Assembly (NCBI GenBank): GCA_021811945.1 | Contig: JAKAPE010000010.1 | Coordinates: 1-35,135, forward strand | DNA length: 35,135 nt | Reading direction: 5' to 3' | From: Pseudomonadota bacterium | GTDB lineage: Bacteria > Pseudomonadota > Alphaproteobacteria > Rhizobiales > Xanthobacteraceae | Part shown: positions 8,183 through 16,397 of the stretch, one piece after another | How the letters are laid out: every line of letters starts with the position of its first letter | Numbering within the stretch: the first letter of the stretch is position 1 | Made by a program: the position numbers and the translations under genes | The notes under the pieces: generated by a model | What the model saw: the letters and a program-made list of their open reading frames with translations, nothing else | Databases searched by the model: none | Told to the model about the DNA's origin: nothing

Positions 8183-9649
8183 ATGAAGACTTTTGACCTC
8201 GTCATCAAGAACGCGCGCGTCGTGCGTCCGCGCGATAGCGGCGTCGATTGCCTCGACATCGCGGTCAAGGACGGCAAGGTGGCGCGGCTCGCGCCGGAGA
8301 TCCGCGCCGAGGACGCCGGCGAAGTATTCGACGCCAAAAAGCTGCTGGCCTTCCCCGGCTGCGTCGATGCGCACATGCATGTCGGCATCTACCGGCCGCT
8401 GGCCGAGGACGCGGCCAGCGAAAGCAAGGCCGCCGCGATGGGCGGCGTCACCTCCAGCCTGAACTACATCCGCACCGGCGCCTATTATCTCAACCGCGGC
8501 GGTCCATACCGCGAGGTCATGCCTGAGGTCCTGAGACTGTCGGAGGGACGCTTCTGGGTGGACTACGGCTATCACGTCGCGCCGATCGAAAGCCGGCACC
8601 TCTCGGAGATGGAATACCTCGCGCTCGAACACGGTGTGACGTCGTTCAAGATCTTCATGTTCTACGGCGGCTACGGGCTTCACGGCAAATCGGCCTCGCA
8701 GAACGAATTCCTCATGCTGGGGCCGGACGATCGTTACGATATCGCTCATTTCGAATTCGTCATGCGATCCGCACGCTTGATCATGGACCGGCACCCGGAA
8801 CTGGCGGACCACGTCAGCGTGAGCCTGCATTGCGAGCTTGCCGACATCCTCAACGCCTACACCACGCTGGTCGAGCGCGAGGGCAAATTGGCCGGGCTCC
8901 GCGCCTATAGCGCCGCGCGGCCGCCGCACTCCGAAGGGCTTGCCGTTTGGATCGCCTCCTATCTCGCCAACGAAACCGATTGCATGAACATCAATCTCCT
9001 GCACTTGAGCTCGCGCAAGGCGGTGGAAGCGGCGTGGACGATGCAGCAGGTCTTTCCCCATATCCGTTTCCGCCGGGAGGCTACTGTCGGACACCTCCTG
9101 CTCGATACCGACTGCCGATGCGCCGTGCACGCCAAGGTCAATCCGCCTATCCGCCCGCGCGCCGACGTCGAGGCGCTGTGGCAAGCGGTGCTCGACCGCA
9201 AGATCGACTGGATCGTGAGCGATCACGCTTGCTGCTCGGCCGAACAGAAATGGGCCAAGGGCGATCCCGACAACATCTGGCTCGCCAAGTCGGGTTTCGG
9301 CGGCACCGAATATCTCCTGTCGGGCGTGCTGAGCGAAGGGGCGAAGCGCGGCCTATCGTACAACCGCATGGCCGAGCTTTTAAGCTGGAATCCCGCCCGG
9401 CGGTTCGGCTTGCTCAGCAAGGGCGACATCGCTCCGGGCTTCGACGCCGACATCGTGCTCGTCGATCCGCACGAGACCTTTGTCGTGCACGCCGCCGATT
9501 CAGAGTCCCGTCAGGGATATTCTCCCTTCGAGGGTCAGGAACTCACCGGCCGCGTCAAGAGCACATTCCTCCGCGGCGCGCTCATCTATCACAACGGCAA
9601 CTTCATTGGGGCGGCGCGCGGCCGTTACCTCCGCCGGCCGAGCAAGTGA
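8183..9649 (+). CDS. Cyclic amidohydrolase of the dihydropyrimidinase/hydantoinase/dihydroorotase family
   Basis: Metal-dependent hydrolase predicted to open a cyclic amide, imide or ureide ring; 488 residues. All binuclear-site ligands are visible: H64 and H66 in DAHMHVG, the carbamylated lysine K156 in GVTSFKIFMF, H216 in SLHCEL, H274 in LLHLSS, and D347 in VSDHACC. The spacing K156-H216 (60 residues) is larger than the 33 or so usual in dihydropyrimidinases, because about 27 extra residues precede the His. The late NPPIRPRADVEALW and NPARRFGLLSKGDIAPGFDADIV segments are family-typical. Start ATG 8183 follows AGCGGA weakly. It is probably the last gene of the importer-lyase transcript, after a palindromic repeat. 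The ring substrate is unknown; hydantoin or pyrimidine activity would be a guess. Confidence 0.88.
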   Translation: MKTFDLVIKNARVVRPRDSGVDCLDIAVKDGKVARLAPEIRAEDAGEVFDAKKLLAFPGCVDAHMHVGIYRPLAEDAASESKAAAMGGVTSSLNYIRTGAYYLNRGGPYREVMPEVLRLSEGRFWVDYGYHVAPIESRHLSEMEYLALEHGVTSFKIFMFYGGYGLHGKSASQNEFLMLGPDDRYDIAHFEFVMRSARLIMDRHPELADHVSVSLHCELADILNAYTTLVEREGKLAGLRAYSAARPPHSEGLAVWIASYLANETDCMNINLLHLSSRKAVEAAWTMQQVFPHIRFRREATVGHLLLDTDCRCAVHAKVNPPIRPRADVEALWQAVLDRKIDWIVSDHACCSAEQKWAKGDPDNIWLAKSGFGGTEYLLSGVLSEGAKRGLSYNRMAELLSWNPARRFGLLSKGDIAPGFDADIVLVDPHETFVVHAADSESRQGYSPFEGQELTGRVKSTFLRGALIYHNGNFIGAARGRYLRRPSK

Positions 9650-9702
9650 CGTGCGACTGGCCGCCTGCTTAGCTGCTTAGTGGTTTCCGCTCACTCCCAC
9701 AT

Positions 9703-11073
9703 CTACGCAGTGGATGCGAAGTCAACATCCTTCGTTTCTGGACCTAAAGCTGCGCCGATGAAAATTAAAATAGAGCCCACCAACACCAGGACGAGAACTG
9801 TGTACTTGAACGGCATGAGGTTTGCCAGAGCAGCCTGGTAAAACACAAAGAACGCTGGCAAAATAATCGCCAAGCTGTATCCCAGGCCAAAGCCGGATGC
9901 CCGAATTCCCGTTTGGAAGCGTTCATTTATGTAGACAGTGCAGAGCGCTCCCGGTGCAACGACTAAAACCGTCGTTAGTGTGACCAGGAGCACAATCATG
10001 GGAAAATTACTGGGAGCAGTCTGAAGAAGTCGATAGTAACATAACGTACCCAGCACAGCGCTCACAGCACTCGTCACCATGAGGTATGTCCGGCGGCCGA
10101 TACGTTGGCTGACAGCGCCTCCAATAACATACACTGGAGCAAGCACGACATATGCGATGATCAGGGTGAACGTCAGATGAGGACCGGTCACGCGCATCTG
10201 CCGTATAAGCAAACCCGGCATCACGGCCAACGCCGCATTCAACGATAACCAAAAGCCGCTCATCACTACGAACACCTGCAGAAAGTGCCATAAATTTTGG
10301 TCCCTAAACACTTCTTTGACAGGAGATCGCGTATGCGCCGTCTTACACCACAACTCGGACTCCTCTACTGACCGGTAGTAGTAGATCGCAAGGCCGAAAG
10401 CCATAATTGCCCCGATCAGAAATGGAATTCTCCATCCCCACCGCAAGTACGGCGCGTCGGGACCCCGGGCCGGCACTGCGAACAACACCACAAACGTGAC
10501 CACTGAAATGGCCGCCACGCCGAGCGAAGCCGCGCTTTGGATAACCGCACCGTAGAGCCCTCTCTTCGGCTTCGGGCAGTACTCCATGGCCAGCGGACTC
10601 GCGGACGTGTACTCTCCGCCAAGGAAAATTCCGTCGATCAAGCGCAAAGCTATGAAAATGAAAATCACGGGAGCGCCCCAGTGCGCATATCCCGGCAGCA
10701 AGGCGATGAGCAAAGTCGCAACGCCGAAGCCGGTCACAGCTATGACGGCCGTGCGCTTCCGGCCGATGGTATCCGCAAAATGTCCAAATATAAAAGCACC
10801 CAGCGGCCGACCGATCAAAGTTGTCGCAAAGATCACTGCGGAAATCATCGTCGCCATTGTCGGCGAATTGTGTCTCGGAATGAAGTAGGAAATTGCTGGT
10901 GCAAGTGCGATCACCGGCAGAAAGATATCGTAGTTGTCAACGAAGAACCCGATGAAGGCCCCCCATATCGCCTTGCGCGCCGGCTGGCTCAGCGTTCCCG
11001 CCGGCTGGTCTTGCAAATCATCCGTTTGGTTGCCCGGCGCGGCATGTGTCACACCTGACCGGCGATTGTTCAT
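9703..11073 (-). CDS. MFS transporter, metabolite:H+ symporter (MHS) type
   Basis: Inner-membrane secondary carrier, 456 residues with about 12 helices. The MHS signs are DNYDIFLP in helix 1, RPLGAFIFGHFADTIGRKRT in the loop 2-3 (the family motif A), FLGGEYTSA in helix 5, and WGWRIPFLIGA before helix 6. Relatives import aromatic acids, dicarboxylates or osmolytes with protons. ATG 11073 is chosen over a longer frame from 11145, since GGGAGGA lies ten bases upstream and the extra residues show no membrane character. It lies 183 bases downstream of the ubiD-type gene on the same strand and shares its lower GC, so transporter and decarboxylase probably act together, importing an aromatic or unsaturated carboxylate. 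It is convergent with the amidohydrolase gene. Confidence 0.88.
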   Translation of the reverse strand: MNNRRSGVTHAAPGNQTDDLQDQPAGTLSQPARKAIWGAFIGFFVDNYDIFLPVIALAPAISYFIPRHNSPTMATMISAVIFATTLIGRPLGAFIFGHFADTIGRKRTAVIAVTGFGVATLLIALLPGYAHWGAPVIFIFIALRLIDGIFLGGEYTSASPLAMEYCPKPKRGLYGAVIQSAASLGVAAISVVTFVVLFAVPARGPDAPYLRWGWRIPFLIGAIMAFGLAIYYYRSVEESELWCKTAHTRSPVKEVFRDQNLWHFLQVFVVMSGFWLSLNAALAVMPGLLIRQMRVTGPHLTFTLIIAYVVLAPVYVIGGAVSQRIGRRTYLMVTSAVSAVLGTLCYYRLLQTAPSNFPMIVLLVTLTTVLVVAPGALCTVYINERFQTGIRASGFGLGYSLAIILPAFFVFYQAALANLMPFKYTVLVLVLVGSILIFIGAALGPETKDVDFASTA

Positions 11074-11256
11074 GATCGCATAATCCTCCCTTTGTTGATT
11101 GGCGCAGCACAGCGAGCGCGGCGCCTGCTTTCTTTCGACGTTCACACGAACCGCGAACTACGCTCCGTCAAGCACTCCCACAGCTCGGCAGAAAGAATAC
11201 CGTTTCTTGTTGAACGCCTTCGCGTGGGCCACGCCATTCTCGCAGTCTCCCGGGTC

Positions 11257-12675
11257 TTAAATCATTTTCTTCTTCGCCAATATATCCAACTTGCCACCCC
11301 ACTTTTTTACGAGCCGCACGACCGTTTCTGGATCATCTACCGTCTTGGCCGGTTCTTCGCCCCAAAAACGGTACTCTTCGGTGCAGAGAGTTGCGTCGAT
11401 ACCGACCCCCGTTTGCCAACCTTTTTCTCGAAGCGGTACGGCTGGATCAAGCCATTGGCCTGCGCGGCGCGGGGAAATAGTGATATCGCGGTCGCCGCGA
11501 ACTCGGGTCGATAGAGCCCAATGGACGCTGTCGTAGTCCCAGATATCGATATCCTTGTCGACTACAATAACGTGTTTGTAACGAGCGTAGGTGGCCCCCC
11601 AGACGGCATCGATGACCTGCTGAGCGTGGCCAGGGAAAAGCTTGTCGATCTGAACGATGCACTCGTAGGTGACGTCGCAGCGCATGTCGAGCACTCCAGG
11701 GACAAGACTACGCACCGTCTTGAACGCTTCCGCCTGTGATGACTTGCCAACCGTTAGCGCACTCTCCGACGGATACCACTGCTCCCTCGTACCGAGGTAC
11801 ATCGGCTTTCTACGACAAGTAATACGCTGAACTTCGAACACCGGATTGCTACGGGCCTCTCCGTAATGGCCGGTGTATTCGCCGAAGCCACCCTCTATCT
11901 TGCGGTCATGTGGCCGCACGACCCCCTCGAACACAAACTCGCAGGTGGCCGGCACGATGAGCGGCACAGTTTGACATTGCACCATGTCGAGCGGCTCACC
12001 TCGCAAACCGCCAGCGAGCTGGAATTCATCTACTCCCGGAGCGGTCCGGGTAGACGCCACAATCAATACGGTGGGATCGTAGCCCGTTATCACGGCCATA
12101 GGCATGGCCTCATGACGCCGCTCATATTTCATGTAATGTTGCCGGCCATGCGTGTACTCTGGAGCCCCCCAGCCAAGGAGGTTCCGACCCAGCGTACCCA
12201 TGCGGTAAATGCCGGCGTTAAGGCCGCCTGTATCGGGATCCTTAGTGACCGACACAGATAGGGTACCCGGAAAAGGACCGCCATCGAACTGATGCCAAAC
12301 AACATTGCAGATGCGATTGAGATCGACGTCTTTTCCTTCAATCACGATTTCTTGGCATGGCGCATCTTTCATTATGCGCGGAGCAATCGGCCGCTCGGTG
12401 CGCCGAATCCACTCATTATTAAAATCACCCCACTTATCGATCCCGAGCGCCCACAAGAACCGGCGATCAGTACCCAGCAAATTGGCGGCGAGCGGGTAAT
12501 CAGCACCCTTGATTCTATCAAAAACAATTGCCGAAGCGTGATTTTGCAACGCCACACGTGCAAGGCCGTTGATTTCCCATTGCGGATCGACCTCATCAGT
12601 GATGTGAACAAGGTCGTTCTTTTTTTCCAGGAATTCAATGAATTCCCGCATGTCATGCCATTTCGCTTGCCTCAT
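11257..12675 (-). CDS. UbiD-family prenylated-FMN-dependent decarboxylase
   Basis: Cytoplasmic (de)carboxylase for aromatic or alpha,beta-unsaturated acids, 472 residues, close to the usual length. The conserved catalytic set is present: Arg158 in GIYRMG and Glu261 and Glu266 in EGGFGE, matching the R-E-E triad of UbiD/Fdc enzymes. QLAGGLRGEPLDMV and CRRKPMYLGT are further family blocks. ATG 12675 follows GGAGA at seven bases; an in-frame ATG 12651 is possible. A UbiX-type flavin prenyltransferase is needed to make the cofactor and is not in the window. The gene is more AT-rich than its neighbours and has its own promoter (12797-12824). The substrate is unknown; a substrate carried by the adjacent MHS carrier is the natural guess. 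Confidence 0.92.
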   Translation of the reverse strand: MRQAKWHDMREFIEFLEKKNDLVHITDEVDPQWEINGLARVALQNHASAIVFDRIKGADYPLAANLLGTDRRFLWALGIDKWGDFNNEWIRRTERPIAPRIMKDAPCQEIVIEGKDVDLNRICNVVWHQFDGGPFPGTLSVSVTKDPDTGGLNAGIYRMGTLGRNLLGWGAPEYTHGRQHYMKYERRHEAMPMAVITGYDPTVLIVASTRTAPGVDEFQLAGGLRGEPLDMVQCQTVPLIVPATCEFVFEGVVRPHDRKIEGGFGEYTGHYGEARSNPVFEVQRITCRRKPMYLGTREQWYPSESALTVGKSSQAEAFKTVRSLVPGVLDMRCDVTYECIVQIDKLFPGHAQQVIDAVWGATYARYKHVIVVDKDIDIWDYDSVHWALSTRVRGDRDITISPRRAGQWLDPAVPLREKGWQTGVGIDATLCTEEYRFWGEEPAKTVDDPETVVRLVKKWGGKLDILAKKKMI

Positions 12676-12750
12676 CCGCCGTCTCCGCTGTGACGATCGA
12701 CAACGATATTATTTGATCACACGAGCCAGCGACGACAGCTTATCTGGTCT

Positions 12751-12763
12751 CGAAACGGTTTCG
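12751..12763. promoter_or_regulatory. Palindrome in the ubiD leader, candidate operator
   Basis: CGAAACGGTTTCG has perfect 6-bp arms about one central base. It lies downstream of the predicted start of transcription and about 75 bases before the ubiD ATG. Its shape resembles sites of LacI- or TetR-like regulators, but no regulator gene is adjacent. Confidence 0.35.
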
Positions 12764-12793
12764 GTCGAGGTCGCGCCCGTCATCAATTAATAC

Positions 12794-12824
12794 CGAATGA
12801 TATTCGTTTTTACTACGCTGTCAA
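12794..12824 (-). promoter_or_regulatory. Sigma70-type promoter for ubiD-MFS with a palindrome over the -10
   Basis: On the minus strand a perfect TTGACA (12819-12824) is followed after 16 bases by TATCAT (12797-12802), five of six to consensus. It points at ubiD with a leader of about 115 bases. The palindrome CGAATGATATTCG (12794-12806) covers the -10 box, the arrangement expected of a repressor operator. Promoter quality is unusually high for this GC-rich window. Confidence 0.6.
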
Positions 12825-12829
12825 TGCGT

Positions 12830-13078
12830 TTTACGCCACATTTTGAATTATCTGCCGGGCGGGCGATACGTCATCGATTTTGCCAGCGTGCGGTCAATCT
12901 CGCTGGCGGTGAGAAGTTCGATAACTTTGAACTCCGCAAAGTGGTTTGCTCAGCAGGCAACAGGGAGCCGTGCTCCAAGTCCCGGATGGTCTGTTCGCTG
13001 CCCATTCCGACCGATCGGAGGTTGGATTCGGGTTGACGGCCTGAGAAAGCATCAGCCACAATGGCAGGAAATAGGGCT
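12830..13078. other. Intergenic stretch between ubiD promoter and second livF, no convincing gene
   Basis: No ORF here has a recognisable family or a good ribosome site. On the minus strand a 32-codon open piece just before the 12850 side reads NHFAEFKVIELLTASEIDR and looks protein-like but has no start and is closed by a stop; it may be the tail of a lost gene at the junction of the AT-rich cassette. This is a weak impression only. Confidence 0.3.
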
Positions 13079-13801
13079 CTACTGCAGGCCGAAATAGGCG
13101 CGGCGTAGCGCATCGTTCTCCTGCATGGCGGCGACCGTGCCGGAAAAGCCGATGCGGCCGTTGTCGAGCGTGTACACGCGATCGGCGAGCACCAGGAATT
13201 TCGCGTTCTGCTCGGCGATTAAGAGCGCCAAGTCTTCGGCGCGGAAGCGGGAGAGCACCGAGATCACCTCCTTGACGTAGAGCGGCGACAGTCCGGCCGA
13301 CGGCTCGTCCATGATCAGAAGCCGCGGATTACCGATCAGAGCCTTGGCGATGCCCAGCATCTTGCGCTGGCCGCCGGACAGACTGCCAGCGGCCGCGCGC
13401 CGCCGTTCGGCGAGAACAGGAAACGCCGCATAAAGCTCATCGATGCGCCGACGCGCGCGCTGCCCCGCCAAGAATTGCGCGCCGATAAGGAGATTCTCCT
13501 CGATGGTGAGCCCGGGAAATCCCGAAGTTTCCGACATGAAGACGATGCCGCGCCGCACGCGCTGATCGATGCGCAGCCGGGTGATGTCTTCGGTGGCAAA
13601 ACGGATGCGCCCGGCAAAAACCTCGACCAAATTCATGACCGCCTTCAGCAAGGTCGTCTTGCCAGAGCCGTTGGCGCCGAGCAGCACCACCGACTCGTGC
13701 TCGTTGACGACGAGATCGACGCCCCAGAGGACCTGCATGCGTCGATAGCCGACGGCGATGCCAGCCAGCTCCAACAGAGGCCGCGGCGGCTCATGCTGCA
13801 T
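13079..13801 (-). CDS. ABC importer ATPase, LivF type (second system)
   Basis: ATP-binding subunit, 240 residues. Walker A is GANGSGKTT (42-50), the signature LSGGQRK (141-147) and Walker B LLIMDEP (161-167); the LIAEQN H-loop is present. The usual LivF phrase for the region after Walker A reads RRGIVFMSETSGFPGLTIEENL here, SETSGFPG replacing the commoner PEGRxxFP. ATG 13801 overlaps the 3' end of livG by 11 bases and is chosen over an upstream in-frame start at 13885 that lies within livG. It is the last gene of the region C operon; the next same-strand gene, ubiD, begins 403 bases further and has its own promoter. Confidence 0.92.
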   Translation of the reverse strand: MQHEPPRPLLELAGIAVGYRRMQVLWGVDLVVNEHESVVLLGANGSGKTTLLKAVMNLVEVFAGRIRFATEDITRLRIDQRVRRGIVFMSETSGFPGLTIEENLLIGAQFLAGQRARRRIDELYAAFPVLAERRRAAAGSLSGGQRKMLGIAKALIGNPRLLIMDEPSAGLSPLYVKEVISVLSRFRAEDLALLIAEQNAKFLVLADRVYTLDNGRIGFSGTVAAMQENDALRRAYFGLQ

Positions 13802-14522
13802 GCTCGGCTCCGAAAAAAACCTCGACGACCTGCGGATTTGCGGCCGCTTCTGCCAGCCGCCCTTCGAAGATCTCCTTGCCGGCATTCATGACGATGATGC
13901 GATCGGTGATCTGGTCGATAAACCCCATCAGGTGCTCGACCACGAGCAGCGCGATGCCGGAGCGAGCCAGGTCCTTGAGCTTGACCGCCACGCGTTCCAG
14001 TTCGGCGGCATTCAATCCGGCGGCAAGTTCATCGATCAGCAGAAGCCGCGGCCGGGTCGCCAAGGCGCGCGCGAGATCGAGCATTTTTTGCTGCGCACTG
14101 TTGAGTTCCTTGGCCGGCCGATCGGCGAAGGCGTCAAGATCGAGCGACAACAACAGCGCGTCGACATCGGCAACGCCGTCGCCACGGCGTCCGTAAGCCA
14201 GCGCAACCTGCACGTTCTCGCGCACGGTCAGGGTGAGAAACGGCCGCGGCACCTGAAAGGTGCGGTTGATCCCGGCATGGACAAGCCGATGCGACGGCCA
14301 GCCGCCGATCGAGCGGCCGTCGAAATGGATGTCGCCGCCGTCGGGCCGGTAGAGCCCCGAAATGACATTGATGCAAGTGGTCTTGCCCGAGCCGTTCGGC
14401 CCGACCAGCCCGAGAATTTCGCCGGCGTCGAGGCGCAAGCTGAGCACGTCGAGCGCGCGAAACCCGCCGAAGCGCTTGACGAGGCCGTCGACGGCAAGCA
14501 GCGGCGCGGCGTCAGGGAACAT
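13791..14522 (-). CDS. ABC importer ATPase, LivG type (second system)
   Basis: ATP-binding subunit, 243 residues. Walker A is GPNGSGKTT (41-49), the Q-loop region INRTFQVPRPF is at 85-95, and Walker B is LLLIDELAAGL (160-170), with Leu in place of the usual Pro after DE. The signature is degenerate (LNSAQQKMLDLARAL), as in the first LivG. ATG 14522 overlaps livM by 11 bases and starts at the family N-terminus (APLLAVDGLVKRFGGF); an in-frame start at 14576 would lie inside livM. The two LivG proteins of the window are clearly different paralogues, not a recent duplication. Confidence 0.92.
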   Translation of the reverse strand: MFPDAAPLLAVDGLVKRFGGFRALDVLSLRLDAGEILGLVGPNGSGKTTCINVISGLYRPDGGDIHFDGRSIGGWPSHRLVHAGINRTFQVPRPFLTLTVRENVQVALAYGRRGDGVADVDALLLSLDLDAFADRPAKELNSAQQKMLDLARALATRPRLLLIDELAAGLNAAELERVAVKLKDLARSGIALLVVEHLMGFIDQITDRIIVMNAGKEIFEGRLAEAAANPQVVEVFFGAEHAA

Positions 14523-15423
14523 CGATCCCCCACCGCTGCAGCAGCGAGACGAGCCCGTTCGGCAAGAACAGCACAAGGCCCATGATCAACACGCCATAGA
14601 TGAGCTGGAAATATTGCGGGGTCGAAATTCCGACCGCATTGTAGATGCCGTAGAGAATGACGACGCCGAGGATCGGCCCGATCACGGTGGCATTGCCGCC
14701 GAACAGCACAAAAACGATGGCGAAGACGGAGAACTCGACGGAGAATACCGTCTCCGGATAAAACACCGACACGTACCAGGCAAAGACTCCGCCAGCGAGG
14801 CCGGCGATCAGCGCGCTGAGCAGCCAGGCGACGACGCGTTCGCGCACAACGTTGATGCCAGCCATGCCGGCGCTGATCGGATCTTCGCGGATCGCCTTTA
14901 GGGCCATGCCGAAATGTGAATTGCGCAGGTAGATGACGAGCGCCAGCGTGGCCGCGAGTACGGCAACCGCGGTTCCATAGCTGAGGGTGGGATTGAACAC
15001 GCCCCTGAGGCTGATGCCGTACGGCCCCTTGGTGATCTCCTCCAGATTGGGGTTCGATACAACCTGCAGCACAGCCAGCGCCGCGGCGAGATTGGCGATG
15101 GAGAAATAGACTCCCGACAGACGAAGTAGCGGAGTGAGCAGCAGCGCCAGTGCGACCGCGGCGGCGGCGCCGATCAGCAGCGCAACGAACGGCGGCGCCT
15201 GCAGATGGATCACCATCAGCGAGAAGCCGTAGGAACCGGCGCCGAAAAAACCGACGTAGCCGAACGGCAAATAGCCCGTGAAGCCGTAGATGACATTCAA
15301 TCCCTGCGCCAGCGTCATGAAGATGATGAAGTTGAACAGCATCAAGTGATTGGTGTAGACGCTCGGCAGGATCGCGAAAGCCGCGACGACGGGTAGCAAA
15401 ATCAGAAGCAGGTGGCGCGCCAT
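14512..15423 (-). CDS. ABC importer permease, LivM type (second system)
   Basis: Membrane subunit of 303 residues, with the LivM signature AQGLNVIYGFTGYLPFGYVGFFG near residue 45, the ATPase-contact loop SHFGMALKAIREDPISAGMAGIN near 170-192, and the terminal ILGVVILYGIYNAV and LFLPNGLVSLLQRWG. In the loop most relatives have SxxGRxxxAIRxxExAAxxxGI, so the match is good. ATG 15423 lies directly after the livH stop (TAGGATG), and AGG of that junction may serve as part of the ribosome site; a GTG nine bases upstream is an alternative. It overlaps livG by 11 bases. About eight to ten membrane helices are expected. Confidence 0.91.
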   Translation of the reverse strand: MARHLLLILLPVVAAFAILPSVYTNHLMLFNFIIFMTLAQGLNVIYGFTGYLPFGYVGFFGAGSYGFSLMVIHLQAPPFVALLIGAAAAVALALLLTPLLRLSGVYFSIANLAAALAVLQVVSNPNLEEITKGPYGISLRGVFNPTLSYGTAVAVLAATLALVIYLRNSHFGMALKAIREDPISAGMAGINVVRERVVAWLLSALIAGLAGGVFAWYVSVFYPETVFSVEFSVFAIVFVLFGGNATVIGPILGVVILYGIYNAVGISTPQYFQLIYGVLIMGLVLFLPNGLVSLLQRWGIDVP

Positions 15424-15424
15424 C

Positions 15425-16348
15425 CTAGGCACGGCGCACCTGCCGTCCCAGCAATCCGCTTGGCCGCAGCAGCAGGATTACGATCAGGAGAACGTAGGGC
15501 AGGACATTAGCCCACGAGCTGTAGTAGCTCTGCATGAGCATGTAGGAGATGCCGTAGATCACGCCGCCGAACGCCGTGCCGAGCGGATTGCCCAACGAGC
15601 CGATGACGATGACGGCGAAAGCCGTAACCGTCACTTCGGTGCCCATGGCGGGAGTGATGCTGCCGAGCATGAAGGGAGCGAAGACGCCGGCAACCGCCGC
15701 CAATCCAATCCCGATGCCGAAGGCGACGGCGCATACGCGATGCACATCGATACCGGTGGCGATCGCCTCGGCGCGATTGTCCATGACCGCGCGGGTGAGA
15801 TATCCGAGCCGGGTCCGGTACAGGTACAGATAGACCAGGAGGACGGCGCAGCCGCTTACAATGCCGCTGGCGACCCAAGACGCCGGAAACGTGTTTCCCA
15901 ACAGCTCGACCGGCCCGTTCTCGACCGTGTGCCCGGCGAACAAGCCGGCGACCACGGCCACCGCGCGGCCGAGCTGATCGCCGGGAATGGATCGCTCGCT
16001 GGTACCGAACGCGATGGTGGTGACCGCCTCGATTACTTGCGAGAGCCCGAAGAAGAGAATGAACGACAGCATTTCCGGGTTCTCGGCACGAAGGAGCCGC
16101 GGCACCAAGAGGTAATAGAGCGGCAGCCCGACAATGACGAAGCCCGCGAAAGCGATCGCGACTGCCGGCACCGGATTGACGGCGAACAGCGTGAACAGCC
16201 AGTACGCCAGGAATGCACCCAGCATCAAAAAATCGCCGTGCGCCAGATTGACGACACGCATGACGCTAAACACGAGGTTGAGCCCGAGCCCGATCAAGGA
16301 AAAGTAGAGCCCGAACAGGAATCCGGCGAGCAGACTGTAAAGAAACAT
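15425..16348 (-). CDS. ABC importer permease, LivH type (second system)
   Basis: Membrane subunit of 307 residues, with LivH hallmarks LLAGFLFGLYFSLIGLGLNL at the N-terminus, MRVVNLAHGDFLMLGAF, the contact loop TRLGYLTRAVMDNRAEAIATGID, and VIVIGSLGNPLGTAFGG. The stop is one base from the livM start. It follows the binding-protein gene by 49 bases. Sequence differs strongly from the first LivH (3811-4683), so two importers of separate descent occur in one locus. Confidence 0.92.
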   Translation of the reverse strand: MFLYSLLAGFLFGLYFSLIGLGLNLVFSVMRVVNLAHGDFLMLGAFLAYWLFTLFAVNPVPAVAIAFAGFVIVGLPLYYLLVPRLLRAENPEMLSFILFFGLSQVIEAVTTIAFGTSERSIPGDQLGRAVAVVAGLFAGHTVENGPVELLGNTFPASWVASGIVSGCAVLLVYLYLYRTRLGYLTRAVMDNRAEAIATGIDVHRVCAVAFGIGIGLAAVAGVFAPFMLGSITPAMGTEVTVTAFAVIVIGSLGNPLGTAFGGVIYGISYMLMQSYYSSWANVLPYVLLIVILLLRPSGLLGRQVRRA

Positions 16349-16397
16349 TCAACGCGCTCCGCAACGACCGCGCGCGGCGCCAAGCCGGCCGGTCATA

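Noticed and set aside
7589-9226. Long minus-strand frame opposite the lyase and amidohydrolase genes
   Set aside because: It overlaps two well-supported enzymes and has no recognisable domain; antisense frames stay open in such GC-rich genes.
12797-13113. Small ORFs on both strands upstream of the ubiD promoter
   Set aside because: They overlap each other or livF, lack ribosome sites and show no recognisable domain.
3811-15423. Recent duplication giving the two livHMGF sets
   Set aside because: The paired proteins differ widely in sequence, gene order relative to the binding protein's secretion signal and operon partners, so they are old paralogues.
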